DNA from: Bradyrhizobium sp. AZCC 2262 | GTDB taxonomy: Bacteria; Pseudomonadota; Alphaproteobacteria; Rhizobiales; Xanthobacteraceae | Direction of reading: 5' to 3' | Assembly: GCF_036924535.1 (NCBI RefSeq) | Contig: NZ_JAZHRT010000001.1 | Coordinates: 7,688,001 to 7,752,000, forward strand | Length of the DNA stretch: 64,000 bases | Shown here: one piece after another, positions 27,615-35,777 of the stretch | Layout: each line of letters opens with the position of its first letter | Numbering within the stretch: position 1 is the first letter of the stretch | Program-made: the position numbers and the translations under genes | Notes under the pieces: model-generated | What the model saw: the letters and a program-made list of their open reading frames with translations, nothing else | Told to the model about the DNA's origin: nothing | The model's database searches: none

Positions 27615-27926
27615 ATGGCGCTGCAACTCCGGCCGAACTGCGAATATTGCGACAAGGACCTGCCGCCGAATGCGGCGGACGCGCGGATATGTTCCTACGA
27701 ATGCACGTTCTGCGCGGATTGCGTGGACAACAAGCTGCATAATGTCTGCCCGAACTGCGGCGGCGGTTTCGCGCCGCGGCCGATCCGTCCCGCCACTGAG
27801 CGGCGACCCGGCGTGTGCGTCACCAAGCAATTGCCATCGGATAAGCGGGTCCATCTGAAATTCAGCGTCGAGGACGTCGCCGCGCATTCGGCAAGGCTGC
27901 GGGACATTCCGCCGCAAGAGCGCTGA
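27615..27926 (+). CDS. DUF1272 zinc-ribbon protein
   Basis: A 103-residue protein. The N-terminal 55 residues carry paired cysteines (CEYCDK, CSYECTFCADC, CPNCGG), a cysteine-rich pattern that should bind two zinc ions and is the hallmark of DUF1272. The C-terminal half (RVHLKFSVEDVAAHSARL) is helical and without motifs. The function is unknown; such small zinc proteins may bind nucleic acid or a partner protein. It stands alone between two palindromic repeats. Confidence 0.88.
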   Translation: MALQLRPNCEYCDKDLPPNAADARICSYECTFCADCVDNKLHNVCPNCGGGFAPRPIRPATERRPGVCVTKQLPSDKRVHLKFSVEDVAAHSARLRDIPPQER

Positions 27927-27935
27927 GCCATCCGC

Positions 27936-28018
27936 GTCATTGCGAGGAGCAAAGCGACGAAGCAATCCATACTTTCTTTGCGGCTCGATGGATTGCTTCG
28001 CTTCGCTCGCAATGACGG
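27936..28018. repeat. Palindromic repeat, family D (GTCATTGCGAGGAGCAAAGC)
   Basis: Inverted halves GTCATTGCGAGGAGCAAAGC and GCTTCGCTCGCAATGAC, with GAAGCAATCCAT/ATGGATTGCTTC inside. Related sequences are at 34400-34510 and 62866-62970. Confidence 0.85.
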
Positions 28019-28027
28019 CGACCGGCG

Positions 28028-29299
28028 TCACTCCGCCGCCAAAATCGTCCCCTCGACCTCGCCGAAGCCGACACGGTAGCCGTCGCCCTGGCACCAGCCG
28101 CGCATCACCAGCGAATCGCCATCCTCCAGGAACGTCCGCTTCACGCCGCCGGCCAACTCCACCGGCTCGGTACCGTTCCAACTTATCTCTAACAGGCTGC
28201 CACGCTGGTCCTTCTCCGGACCTGAGATGGTGCCGCTCCCCAAGAGATCGCCGACATTCATGGCACAGCCCGACGACGCATGGTGCACGAGCTGCTGCAC
28301 CGACGACCAGTACATGTATTTGAAATTGGTGCGGCTGATGTTCTTGAGCGCATTCATCTGCGCCGCGCGCAGGCCGACTTCGAGCGCCATGTCGTAATTG
28401 TTCGGCTGCACCTGCTGCAGATACGGCAGCGGTTTTGGATCCTGCGCCGGTCCCTGCAATCGAAACGGCTCCAGCGCCTCGCGCGTCACCACCCACGGGC
28501 TGATCGAGGTCGCGAACACCTTGGCCTGGAATGGCCCGAGCGGCACGTACTCCCACTGCTGGATGTCGCGTGCGCTCCAGTCGTTCAGGATCACGAAGCC
28601 GAAGATCATTTCCTCGGCCTGCTTCTCGGTGAGCATTTCGCCCATCACCGACGGCTGGCCGACCACCACGCCCATTTCCAGCTCGAAATCGAGCCGCTTG
28701 CAGGGCCCAAAACTCGGCACATCGGCGGTCGGCGGCTTCAACTGCCCGCGCGGCCGGCGCACCGGCGTGCCGCTGACCACGACGGTCGAGGCACGGCCGT
28801 TATAGCCGATTGGCATGTGCAGCCAGTTCGGCTGCAGCGCGTTGTCCTTGCCGCGGAACATGACGCCGACATTGGTGGCGTGCTCCTTTGACGAATAGAA
28901 ATCGGTGTAGCCGGAGACGGCGAACGGCATGTGCAGCTTGACATCAGCCATCGGCACCAGCGCGCGCTTGCGAAGTTTTTCATTGTCGCGCAGTTCGGGA
29001 TGGTCGTGCCGCAGCAACTCGCTGATCCGCGCGCGCGTGTTCGACCAGACCTTTGGCCCCAGCGCCATGAACGCATTGAGCTGAGGTGCTGCGAACACTG
29101 CGGGTTCGACGACATCGAAGCGGCAATCCTGTGCGAGCTGCCAGAGATCCAGCACATAATCGCCGATCGCGACGCCTATGCGCGGGGCGAGCCCGTCCTT
29201 GGCGGAGAACACGCCGTAGGGGAGATTCTGGATCGGGAAGTGGGAATCGGCCGCGACGTCGATGAAGGAGCGGAGTTTGGGGTCGTTGGGATGGGGCAC
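28028..29299 (-). CDS. fahA: Fumarylacetoacetase
   Basis: An enzyme of about 423 residues that hydrolyses fumarylacetoacetate to fumarate and acetoacetate, the last step of tyrosine and homogentisate breakdown. The metal- and substrate-binding segments are DFYSSKEHATNVG (catalytic His region), FELEMGVVVGQ, FVILNDWSARDIQQWEYVPLG and SGTISGPEKDQRGSLLEI. I placed the start at GTG 29299 (VPHPNDPKLRSF), the usual family N-terminus; TTG 29326 would add nine residues. It follows hmgA on the same strand with a family C repeat between them, which may reduce read-through. Its neighbours complete the pathway. Confidence 0.96.
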   Translation of the reverse strand: MPHPNDPKLRSFIDVAADSHFPIQNLPYGVFSAKDGLAPRIGVAIGDYVLDLWQLAQDCRFDVVEPAVFAAPQLNAFMALGPKVWSNTRARISELLRHDHPELRDNEKLRKRALVPMADVKLHMPFAVSGYTDFYSSKEHATNVGVMFRGKDNALQPNWLHMPIGYNGRASTVVVSGTPVRRPRGQLKPPTADVPSFGPCKRLDFELEMGVVVGQPSVMGEMLTEKQAEEMIFGFVILNDWSARDIQQWEYVPLGPFQAKVFATSISPWVVTREALEPFRLQGPAQDPKPLPYLQQVQPNNYDMALEVGLRAAQMNALKNISRTNFKYMYWSSVQQLVHHASSGCAMNVGDLLGSGTISGPEKDQRGSLLEISWNGTEPVELAGGVKRTFLEDGDSLVMRGWCQGDGYRVGFGEVEGTILAAE

Positions 29300-29337
29300 A
29301 ATGCTATCCTGCTGGTATCGCGACAAACTCTAACTGT

Positions 29338-29419
29338 CGTCATTCCGGGATGGTCCGAAGGACCAGACCCGGAATCTCGAGATTCCGGGTTCATCGCTGC
29401 GCGATGCCCCGGAATGACG
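29338..29419. repeat. Palindromic repeat, family C
   Basis: CGTCATTCCGGGATGGTCCG...CCCGGAATGACG with the inner palindrome CCCGGAATCTCGAGATTCCGG, nearly identical to the copy at 25590-25672. Unusually, it lies between two genes of the same operon (hmgA and fahA). Confidence 0.85.
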
Positions 29420-29428
29420 AGCAGAGTG

Positions 29429-30775
29429 TTACGGCTTGTTCGGATCGAACCGCTTCTCCAGTCCCTTCCAGCAATCGGCGTAGTCATCCTGCAACGTCGC
29501 CGACTTCGCTGCGTGCGCGGTGACACGCTGCGGAAAACGCGTCTCGAACATGAAGGCCATGGTGCCCGTCAGCTTCACCGGCTTCAATTCGCCATTGCTG
29601 GCATGATCGAACGCCTGGCGATCCGGACCATGCGGCAGCATCATGTTGTGCAGCGAGATGCCGCCCGGAACAAAGCCTTCCGGCTTGGCGTCGTAGACAC
29701 CATAGATCAGCCCCATGAACTCCGACATGATGTTCATGTGATACCAGGGCGGACGGAACGTGTTTTCGGCGACCGCCCAGCGCTCCGGGAAGATGACAAA
29801 ATCGATATTCGCGGTGCCCGCGGTTTCCGATGGCGAGGTCAAAACCGTGAAGATCGACGGGTCGGGATGGTCGAAGCCGATCGCGCCGACCGGCGAGAAG
29901 GTGCGCAGATCGTATTTGTAAGGTGCGTAATTGCCGTGCCACGCCACCACGTCGATCGGCGAATGCGGCAAGGTTGTCTTGAACAGCGAACCACCCCATT
30001 TCACGTAGAGCTCGGTCGGCGTGTCCTTGTCCTCATAGCTGGCTACGGGGGTAAGGAAGTCGCGCGAATTGGCGAGGCAGTTGGCGCCGATCGGCCCGCG
30101 CTCCGGCAGCGTGAAGGCGCCGCCGTAATTTTCGCAGAGATAGCCACGCGCGGGGCCTGACGAAATCTCGACGCGGAATTTCACGCCGCGCGGGATCACG
30201 GCGATCTCGCCCGGCTCGATATCGATGCGGCCGAATTCGGTGACGAGGCGCAGATTGCCCTGCTGGGCCACGAACATCATCTCGCCGTCGGCATTGTAGA
30301 AGTGCTGATCGACCATCGACTTGGTGACGAGATAGACATGCGCCGCCATGCCGGCCTGGGTGTTGGCGTCGCCCGCCGTCGTCATGGTCTGCACGCCCTG
30401 CAGGAAGGTCATGTCGTCCTTCGGGATCGGCGCCGGGTCCCAGCGCAGTTGCGCGATCGGCAGTTCGTATTCGTGGCACGGCGCGGTGCGCCACAGCCCG
30501 GCATCGGCCTTTTCGAACCGCCCCGAATGTTTCACCGACGGGCGGATGCGATAGAGCCACGAGCGCTCGTTGCTGCCGCGCGGCGCGGTGAAGGGCGAGC
30601 CGGAAAGCTGTTCGGCATAGAGCCCGTAGGCGCAGCGCTGCGGCGAGTTGCGCCCCATCGGCAACGCGCCGGGCAGCGCCTCGGTCTCAAAACTGTTGCC
30701 GAAGCCGGACATGTAGCCCGGCGTCAGTTGCGCGGAGCTGCGAACGATCTGATCGGGCGAGGTGTTGATATTCAT
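29429..30775 (-). CDS. hmgA: Homogentisate 1,2-dioxygenase
   Basis: A 448-residue cupin-type Fe(II) dioxygenase that opens the homogentisate ring to maleylacetoacetate. Recognisable parts are [20 protein letters not shown] at the N-terminus, [19 protein letters not shown] with iron ligands His and Glu, and [15 protein letters not shown]. Two starts are possible: ATG 30781, overlapping the upstream stop by 4 bases, or ATG 30775. The strong AAGGAGGAGG site lies better for 30775. No maleylacetoacetate isomerase gene is visible in the window. It is the fourth gene of the minus-strand operon that starts at 33628. Confidence 0.97.
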   Translation of the reverse strand: MNINTSPDQIVRSSAQLTPGYMSGFGNSFETEALPGALPMGRNSPQRCAYGLYAEQLSGSPFTAPRGSNERSWLYRIRPSVKHSGRFEKADAGLWRTAPCHEYELPIAQLRWDPAPIPKDDMTFLQGVQTMTTAGDANTQAGMAAHVYLVTKSMVDQHFYNADGEMMFVAQQGNLRLVTEFGRIDIEPGEIAVIPRGVKFRVEISSGPARGYLCENYGGAFTLPERGPIGANCLANSRDFLTPVASYEDKDTPTELYVKWGGSLFKTTLPHSPIDVVAWHGNYAPYKYDLRTFSPVGAIGFDHPDPSIFTVLTSPSETAGTANIDFVIFPERWAVAENTFRPPWYHMNIMSEFMGLIYGVYDAKPEGFVPGGISLHNMMLPHGPDRQAFDHASNGELKPVKLTGTMAFMFETRFPQRVTAHAAKSATLQDDYADCWKGLEKRFDPNKP

Positions 30776-30777
30776 GG

Positions 30778-31734
30778 TCATCCTCCTCCTTGCAGGGCGG
30801 CCCACATTTCCTGGTCGCGCTTGTCGGTCCAGATCACGGGATCGTCGATCCCCGAAGCCTCGTCGAACGCGCGCGAGACGTTGAACGGCAGGCAGTGCTC
30901 GTAAATGGCAAAGCTGGAGAATTTCGGATCCATCACCTCGCGGGTCGCGGCCATGGTCTCCTTCAGTGTGCGGTCCTTGGCGACGGAGCTCTCCGCCGCA
31001 CCATAGAGCGAGGTGACGAAATCACGCGTCATCGCGATCGCGTCGCGCCCGGTCGAAAGTCCCTTCAGCGCGTCGCCCCGGCCCGGCGCAATCGCCTTGG
31101 GATTGAAGGCGCGAATTTCGTTCAGCGTGGCAGGCCATTCGCGCAAATGCGCGTCGCCGCAATAGCAGGCCGAGTGGTATTCAATGAGATCGCCGGAGAA
31201 CATGACTTCGGCATCTGGCACCCAGGCGACGATATCGCCCGACGTATGCCCGGCGCCAAGCTGCATCAGCCGCACCTCGCGTTTTCCTAAGTAAATCGAC
31301 ATCTCGCCTTCGAAGGTCAGCGTCGGCCAGGTCAGGCCGGGAATGCTCTCGGCATCCTGGAACAGGCGCGGGAAACGGCCATACTCGGAATCCCAATCCT
31401 GCTGACCGCGCTCCTCGATCAGCCGGTAGGTTTCCGCCGAGGCCACGATGCCCTGCGCCTTGTAGGCGGAAGCGCCGAGCACGCGCACCGCGTGGTAATG
31501 CGACAGCACGACATATTTGATCGGCTTGTCGGTAACCGTGCGAACCCGTTCGATCACTTTGTTGGCCATCGCCGGCGTCGACTGCGCGTCGAACACCAGG
31601 CAGCCGTCGTCGCCGACGATGATGGCGGAGTTCGGATCACCCTCGGCGGTGAACGCGTAGAGATCGGTGCCGATTTCGGAGAAGGTGATCTTCTTCTCCG
31701 CCAGATCCGTGGTGGACGCGAAACCTTTGGCCAT
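30778..31734 (-). CDS. Metallo-beta-lactamase-fold hydrolase with an altered metal site
   Basis: A 318-residue protein of the MBL fold. The classical HxHxDH motif is H79-Y-H81-A-V83-R84, so the first two histidines remain but the Asp and His that hold the second metal are replaced by Val and Arg. Later ligands look normal ([18 protein letters not shown]). It probably binds a single metal, and the reaction is unknown. ATG 31734 is the start (TTG 31737 is the alternative). It sits between the DUF2783 and hmgA genes in the homogentisate operon, with a 4-base or short gap to hmgA, so a hydrolytic or auxiliary role in aromatic breakdown is likely. Confidence 0.85.
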   Translation of the reverse strand: MAKGFASTTDLAEKKITFSEIGTDLYAFTAEGDPNSAIIVGDDGCLVFDAQSTPAMANKVIERVRTVTDKPIKYVVLSHYHAVRVLGASAYKAQGIVASAETYRLIEERGQQDWDSEYGRFPRLFQDAESIPGLTWPTLTFEGEMSIYLGKREVRLMQLGAGHTSGDIVAWVPDAEVMFSGDLIEYHSACYCGDAHLREWPATLNEIRAFNPKAIAPGRGDALKGLSTGRDAIAMTRDFVTSLYGAAESSVAKDRTLKETMAATREVMDPKFSSFAIYEHCLPFNVSRAFDEASGIDDPVIWTDKRDQEMWAALQGGG

Positions 31735-31767
31735 CAATTCGATTCCTGACTTCGTTCGAGACGTGAA

Positions 31768-31992
31768 CTATTGCTGCTGTTGTTGCTGTTGGCTCGCGTC
31801 GAGCATTCGCCGCTTGGCGAGCACGATCGCTTCGTGCAACACGGCGATATCCCCGATGTGATTGGCAAGCACCAGAACCAGCGCGGCGTCGAGATCGGCG
31901 CTCTGTTCGTCGCTTAAGCCCCGATGCGCCTCGACGATGGCACGAAACGCGTCGTCGGGCTTGGCAAAATTCGAAGCAGTCGATAGCGCCAT
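31768..31992 (-). CDS. DUF2783 small protein, possible monooxygenase coupling protein
   Basis: A 74-residue helical protein fitting DUF2783: FAKPDDAFRAIVEAHRGLSD, ADLDAALVLVLANHIGD, LHEAIVLAKRRML. The C-terminus is seven glutamines, encoded by a CAA/CAG trinucleotide run, which is unusual and likely to vary in length. It lies 22 bases downstream of the flavin monooxygenase gene. In Pseudomonas, a small coupling protein accompanies the flavoprotein that hydroxylates 3-hydroxyphenylacetate to homogentisate. Position and size make a similar role possible here, but this is a hypothesis. Confidence 0.8.
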   Translation of the reverse strand: MALSTASNFAKPDDAFRAIVEAHRGLSDEQSADLDAALVLVLANHIGDIAVLHEAIVLAKRRMLDASQQQQQQQ

Positions 31993-32014
31993 GATGAAAC
32001 CTCAGTTCGAAACC

Positions 32015-33628
32015 TCAGTTGTGGCCGGCGGCACGCGCCAGCGCGGCGTCGAGCCTCTCGCGGGTTGGATGCCGGAACCGCGCCGCGACATAGCCATCAG
32101 GCCGTAACAGATAGGCGGTGCCGGGTTCGGCGTCGTAACGCGCGGCGGCGAGGCCCGCCGAGTCGATCAGGCCGCGCTTCCCGCCGATCCGGATTGCGCC
32201 CAACCCTTCGGGCGTTTCCGCCGTCGCGCCATTGCTAAACTCCAGCAGTGTGAACCGCGTTCCGGCTCCGATGAAAGCCTCGGTGAGGAACATCGGTTCG
32301 CCGCCTGGGCCTGCAACCGGCGCGTCCGGCATCGAGGCGCCGGGTTGCGCGCCGCCGCGCCAGGAATCGCCGTCGGCGGTCGAGAGCGGCGTCGCATAGA
32401 CCGATGGCGTCGAGAGCCGCCCTCCATTCACCATGCGCTTGCCGAACTCGGTTTCCTTGGCGAGCGACAGCACCGCCTTGCGCAGCCGCGCCTCCTGGTG
32501 GGAATTAGGCGCCATGAAGTCGGTCGAGCGGGTGGATTCGCGGATGTTCTCGTCGGCCGCCGCGCTGCGTTCGGTATGGTAGCTCTCCAGCAGCGCCTCG
32601 GGCGACGTGCCCCGCAGCACGCGGTCGAGCTTCCACGCCAAATTCTCGGCATCCTCGAGCCCGGAATTGGCGCCGCGGGCGCCGAACGGCGAGACCTGAT
32701 GCGCGGCATCGCCGGCAAAGATCACCCGGCCATGGATGAACTTGTTCATCCGCCGGCACTGGAATTTGTACAGCGATATCCATTCGAAATCGAACTTGTC
32801 GTGCCCGAGCATGCGGGCGATGCGCGGCCGCACGTTCTCCGGCAGCTTTTCGAGCGCGGGATCGGCAAAGCGATTGAGCTGCAGGTCGATCCGCCAGATG
32901 TCATCCGGCTGCTTGTGCAACAGCGCCGAGCGACCGGCATGGAACGGCGGATCGAACCAGAACCAGCGCTCGGTCGGAAACGCGGCCGTCATCTTGACGT
33001 CGGCGATCAGGAATTGATCCTCGAACACCTGCCCCGCGAATTCCGCACCCACCATTTGCCGCAGCGACGAGCGCGCGCCGTCACAGGCGATGACGTATTG
33101 CGCGTTCAGCCGGTACGGACCATCAGGCGTCTGGATTGTCAGCAGCACAGAGTCGTTGCGCGGCTCGAGCCCGGTCACCTTGTTGCGCCAGCGCAGGTCG
33201 ATTGCGGGAAGCTCGCCGACGCGATCGACCAGATAGGCCTCGGCATAGAATTGCTGCAGGTTGATGAAAGCCGGCCGCTTGTGGCCCTGCTCCGGCAGCA
33301 GGTTGAACTGATAGAGCTGCTGCTCGCCGTGAAAGATCTTGCCGACGCTCCACACCACACCCTTGTCGACCATGCGCTGGCCGATGCCGAGCCGGTCCCA
33401 GAATTCGAGCGAGCGTTTTGAGAAGCAGATCGCCCGCGAGCCCTCGCCAATCCGGTCGGCGTCGTCGAGCAGCACGACCGCCTGGCCGCGCTGCGCCAGA
33501 TCGATCGCCAGCGACAGCCCCACGGGACCCGCGCCGACCACGACGACGGCGTGTTCAGCGATATCGGCGGCCGCCCGGTCCTGATCGGGGTGGCGGTGAT
33601 ATCCGAACTGGGTTTTAGTCTGCGCCAT
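32015..33628 (-). CDS. FAD-dependent aromatic-ring monooxygenase (MhpA-like)
   Basis: A 537-residue class A flavoprotein hydroxylase. The Rossmann motif AVVVGAGPVGLSLAIDLAQR binds ADP of FAD, the DG motif is VIACDGARSSLRQMVG, and the second FAD motif is VIFAGDAAHQVSPFGARGAN. The length and C-terminal thioredoxin-like extension fit the MhpA/phenol-hydroxylase group. It leads an operon with DUF2783, an MBL protein, hmgA and fahA, so its product is probably homogentisate or a related ring-cleavage substrate; 3-hydroxyphenylacetate is a reasonable candidate substrate. It is divergent from a MarR regulator with a 33-bp palindrome between them. ATG 33628 is the start. Confidence 0.9.
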   Translation of the reverse strand: MAQTKTQFGYHRHPDQDRAAADIAEHAVVVVGAGPVGLSLAIDLAQRGQAVVLLDDADRIGEGSRAICFSKRSLEFWDRLGIGQRMVDKGVVWSVGKIFHGEQQLYQFNLLPEQGHKRPAFINLQQFYAEAYLVDRVGELPAIDLRWRNKVTGLEPRNDSVLLTIQTPDGPYRLNAQYVIACDGARSSLRQMVGAEFAGQVFEDQFLIADVKMTAAFPTERWFWFDPPFHAGRSALLHKQPDDIWRIDLQLNRFADPALEKLPENVRPRIARMLGHDKFDFEWISLYKFQCRRMNKFIHGRVIFAGDAAHQVSPFGARGANSGLEDAENLAWKLDRVLRGTSPEALLESYHTERSAAADENIRESTRSTDFMAPNSHQEARLRKAVLSLAKETEFGKRMVNGGRLSTPSVYATPLSTADGDSWRGGAQPGASMPDAPVAGPGGEPMFLTEAFIGAGTRFTLLEFSNGATAETPEGLGAIRIGGKRGLIDSAGLAAARYDAEPGTAYLLRPDGYVAARFRHPTRERLDAALARAAGHN

Positions 33629-33652
33629 GCGGGCTCAACCCCGTGACTAGAA

Positions 33653-33685
33653 CTTATCGGTTCTGATTGAGTCAGGACCGATAAG
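33653..33685. promoter_or_regulatory. 33-bp palindrome, probable MarR operator
   Basis: CTTATCGGT (33653-33661) and ACCGATAAG (33677-33685) are perfect inverted arms. Inside them CTGA (33663-33666) pairs with TCAG (33672-33675), leaving a 5-bp centre. It lies 24 bases from the monooxygenase start and 183 bases from the MarR start, the right place to repress the operon. Confidence 0.7.
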
Positions 33686-33867
33686 CCTAGATTTCCTGCT
33701 TTAACGCGTTTTCTTGACGCGAACCGTTACCCACTTCGCTCGAAAACGCTGGCTAGTGGCCTGCGACCCTGCTAAATTAGTCTCACCTGCAACTATCTTA
33801 AACCCCGAGCCGGGTCCGGCGTCAACTCAAATCGAGGCGATTCTTGCCAAAGGCGATTTCAGGCGAA

Positions 33868-34383
33868 ATGGCTGCCGATCCACGAGAAGAGAGCGGGCCG
33901 AAAAAGGCCGCGCGGCTGGATCTCTTCAAATTCGTGCCGTTTCAGCTCAACCGGCTGGCGGCGGAAGTCAGTTCCGCGCTCTCGGTGGAATATGCGGCGC
34001 GCTACGGGCTCGACATTCCGGAATGGCGCGTGCTGGCGACGCTCGGCTTCCGCCACGATGCCTGCAGCGCGCAATATATCGCTCAGTGCACCCGCACGCA
34101 TAAATCCACCATCAGCCGCGCGGTCACGTCGCTGATGAAGCGGCAGATCGTCGAGCGCGTCGAAAACGAGGACGACCGCCGCGAATTCCGCCTGCGCCTG
34201 ACGAGCAAGGGTACGGCGCTCTACGAAGAACTGATTCCGCGCCTGTTGCGCAAGGAGCAGGAAATCCTGTCATCCCTCTCCGCGCAGGAGCGGCGCGATT
34301 TCGCGCGGCTGCTCGGCAAGATCGAGCAAAGCCTCGAACTGGTGCAGACCAGCGAAGAGGCGGACGCGAAAGAGGCGTACTGA
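33868..34383 (+). CDS. MarR family transcriptional regulator
   Basis: A 171-residue winged-helix regulator. Helices ARLDLFKFVPFQLNRLAAEV and EWRVLATLGF lead into the DNA-reading part AQCTRTHKSTISRAVTSLMK, followed by the wing VENEDDRREFRLRLTSKG. MarR proteins usually release DNA when bound to a phenolic ligand. ATG 33868 is preceded by CAGGCG; TTG 33844 would add eight residues. Divergent from the homogentisate operon and facing the 33-bp palindrome, it is likely the repressor of that operon, with homogentisate or its precursor as inducer. That assignment is inferred. Confidence 0.92.
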   Translation: MAADPREESGPKKAARLDLFKFVPFQLNRLAAEVSSALSVEYAARYGLDIPEWRVLATLGFRHDACSAQYIAQCTRTHKSTISRAVTSLMKRQIVERVENEDDRREFRLRLTSKGTALYEELIPRLLRKEQEILSSLSAQERRDFARLLGKIEQSLELVQTSEEADAKEAY

Positions 34384-34399
34384 GGCACGCTCTCTCCAC

Positions 34400-34510
34400 G
34401 TCGTTGCCTGCGACAAACGCGAAGCGTTTGCGCAAGGGAGCAAAGCGACGAAGCAATCCATCTATCCGTTATGACGCGCGACGGATTGCTTCGCTGCGCT
34501 CGCAATGACG
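34400..34510. repeat. Palindromic repeat, family D
   Basis: CGTTGCCTGCGACAAACGCGAAGCG...GAGCAAAGCGACGAAGCAATCC and GGATTGCTTCGCTGCGCTCGC...AATGACG in inverted order, between two converging genes. Related to the copies at 27936 and 62866, with an extra insert. Confidence 0.7.
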
Positions 34511-34526
34511 ACCGGGGTAGCTCGGC

Positions 34527-34871
34527 TCACTTCACTGCCGTCACCACGATTTCCACGATGTGCGGAGGCTCGAGATCGACGCCGATGCAGGCGCGCATCG
34601 GCGGATTCTTCGTATCGACCCATTCGTCCCACGCGCGGTTCATCTCGCCCTTCTGCTTGATGTCGGTGATATAGACGATGGCCGAGAGGATTTTGCTCTT
34701 GTCCGTGCCGCACAGCGCGAGGCTTTCGTCGATCCGGGCGAGCGCCGTTGCGCTCTGCTCATACATCGAGGGGCTCACCGGATCGGGCGCGACGGCCACC
34801 GTGAAAACCAGATCGTCATGAGTGACGGCGCGGCTGCGGGTGGGCGTAAGCCCGGCAAAGCGGGTGATCAT
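34527..34871 (-). CDS. RidA (YjgF/YER057c/UK114) family protein
   Basis: A 114-residue protein of the RidA superfamily, whose founding member hydrolyses reactive enamine/imine intermediates. The C-terminal signature is PPMRACIGVDLEPPHIVEIVV; the Arg in MRAC matches the carboxylate-binding Arg of active RidA enzymes, and the Glu in VEIVV the catalytic Glu. A DISPYDIKQKG-like segment (VYITDIKQKGEMN) marks the trimer interface. ATG 34871 has GGAGATT upstream. It is the last gene of an operon with a dehydrogenase (12-base gap) and an MBL hydrolase, perhaps for a hydroxy or amino acid pathway. Confidence 0.9.
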   Translation of the reverse strand: MITRFAGLTPTRSRAVTHDDLVFTVAVAPDPVSPSMYEQSATALARIDESLALCGTDKSKILSAIVYITDIKQKGEMNRAWDEWVDTKNPPMRACIGVDLEPPHIVEIVVTAVK

Positions 34872-34883
34872 GGGAATCTCCGG

Positions 34884-35765
34884 TTAGCGGCTATCAATAT
34901 GCTTCGCGATGACAGGAAAATAATTATCTCCCGATCCGGCATCGATGGCTTCCTGCAACACCGTGCCGATCAGCTCCGCGCCGCGAATTCTCAAATTAGC
35001 GTCGGCCGCCAGCTCCAGCGCGTAGGACAAATCCTTCAGCGCATACTCGGTCGAGAACGCGCGCTCCGGAAAATTGCCCGGCACGATCGCCTTCATGCCG
35101 TGATTGCGTAGCGCAAAACTGTCGGCCGAGCCCTTTGAAAGCGTGTCGAGCAGCAGCCTGGGATCGACGCCATTATGTTTGGCGACCGCAACCGCTTCGG
35201 CCAGCGCGTTGACGGTTTCGAACAGCACCATGTTGTTGAGAATTTTTGTGACCTGCCCGGCGCCGACCTCGCCGCAATAGGTGACGTCGGTGGCAAAGCA
35301 GCGGATCAGTGGCTCGATATCGGCGTAAAGCGCGGGTGTCGTTCCGACCATCACGCTGAGTGTGCCGTCCTGCGCCGCCTGTCGCGTGCGCGCGATCGGC
35401 GCATCGGCCCAGGACGCGCCCTTGGCCCGCAACTGCGCGGCAAAGTCCCGGGTCTGGCTGACCGACGACGTGCCGAGATCGACGACCACCTGCCCGCTCT
35501 GGATGTTTTTCAGAATACCGTCGCCTTCGAAAACCGCGCGGACATGTTTGGCGCTCGGCAGACACAGGAACAGAAGTTCGCTTTGCTTGATGACATCGGC
35601 AACGGAGCCCACGACGTCGGCCCCGTCGGCCCGCAGCCGCGCCAACGGCTCCGGGGACAGGTCAAAGGCAATGACACGCTTGCCGCTCTTCTTCACAAGA
35701 TTGCGGCAGATCGGCTCGCCCATCACGCCGAGGCCGATGAAGCCGATCGTCTTGTACGCTGACAT
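34884..35765 (-). CDS. NAD(P)-dependent beta-hydroxyacid dehydrogenase (3-hydroxyisobutyrate type)
   Basis: A 293-residue oxidoreductase. The Rossmann motif is IGFIGLGVMGEPICRNL. The substrate loop reads WADAPIARTRQAAQDGTLSV, where the family has DAPVSGG, so the binding loop is altered. The catalytic Lys is in GQVTKILNNMV. The C-terminal helix includes STEYALKDLSYALELA. Members oxidise 3-hydroxyisobutyrate, tartronate semialdehyde or related acids; the changed loop means the substrate cannot be assigned. ATG 35765 is the start (GTG 35768 is just upstream). It is 12 bases from the MBL gene before it. Confidence 0.9.
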   Translation of the reverse strand: MSAYKTIGFIGLGVMGEPICRNLVKKSGKRVIAFDLSPEPLARLRADGADVVGSVADVIKQSELLFLCLPSAKHVRAVFEGDGILKNIQSGQVVVDLGTSSVSQTRDFAAQLRAKGASWADAPIARTRQAAQDGTLSVMVGTTPALYADIEPLIRCFATDVTYCGEVGAGQVTKILNNMVLFETVNALAEAVAVAKHNGVDPRLLLDTLSKGSADSFALRNHGMKAIVPGNFPERAFSTEYALKDLSYALELAADANLRIRGAELIGTVLQEAIDAGSGDNYFPVIAKHIDSR

Positions 35766-35777
35766 CACAACCGCCCG

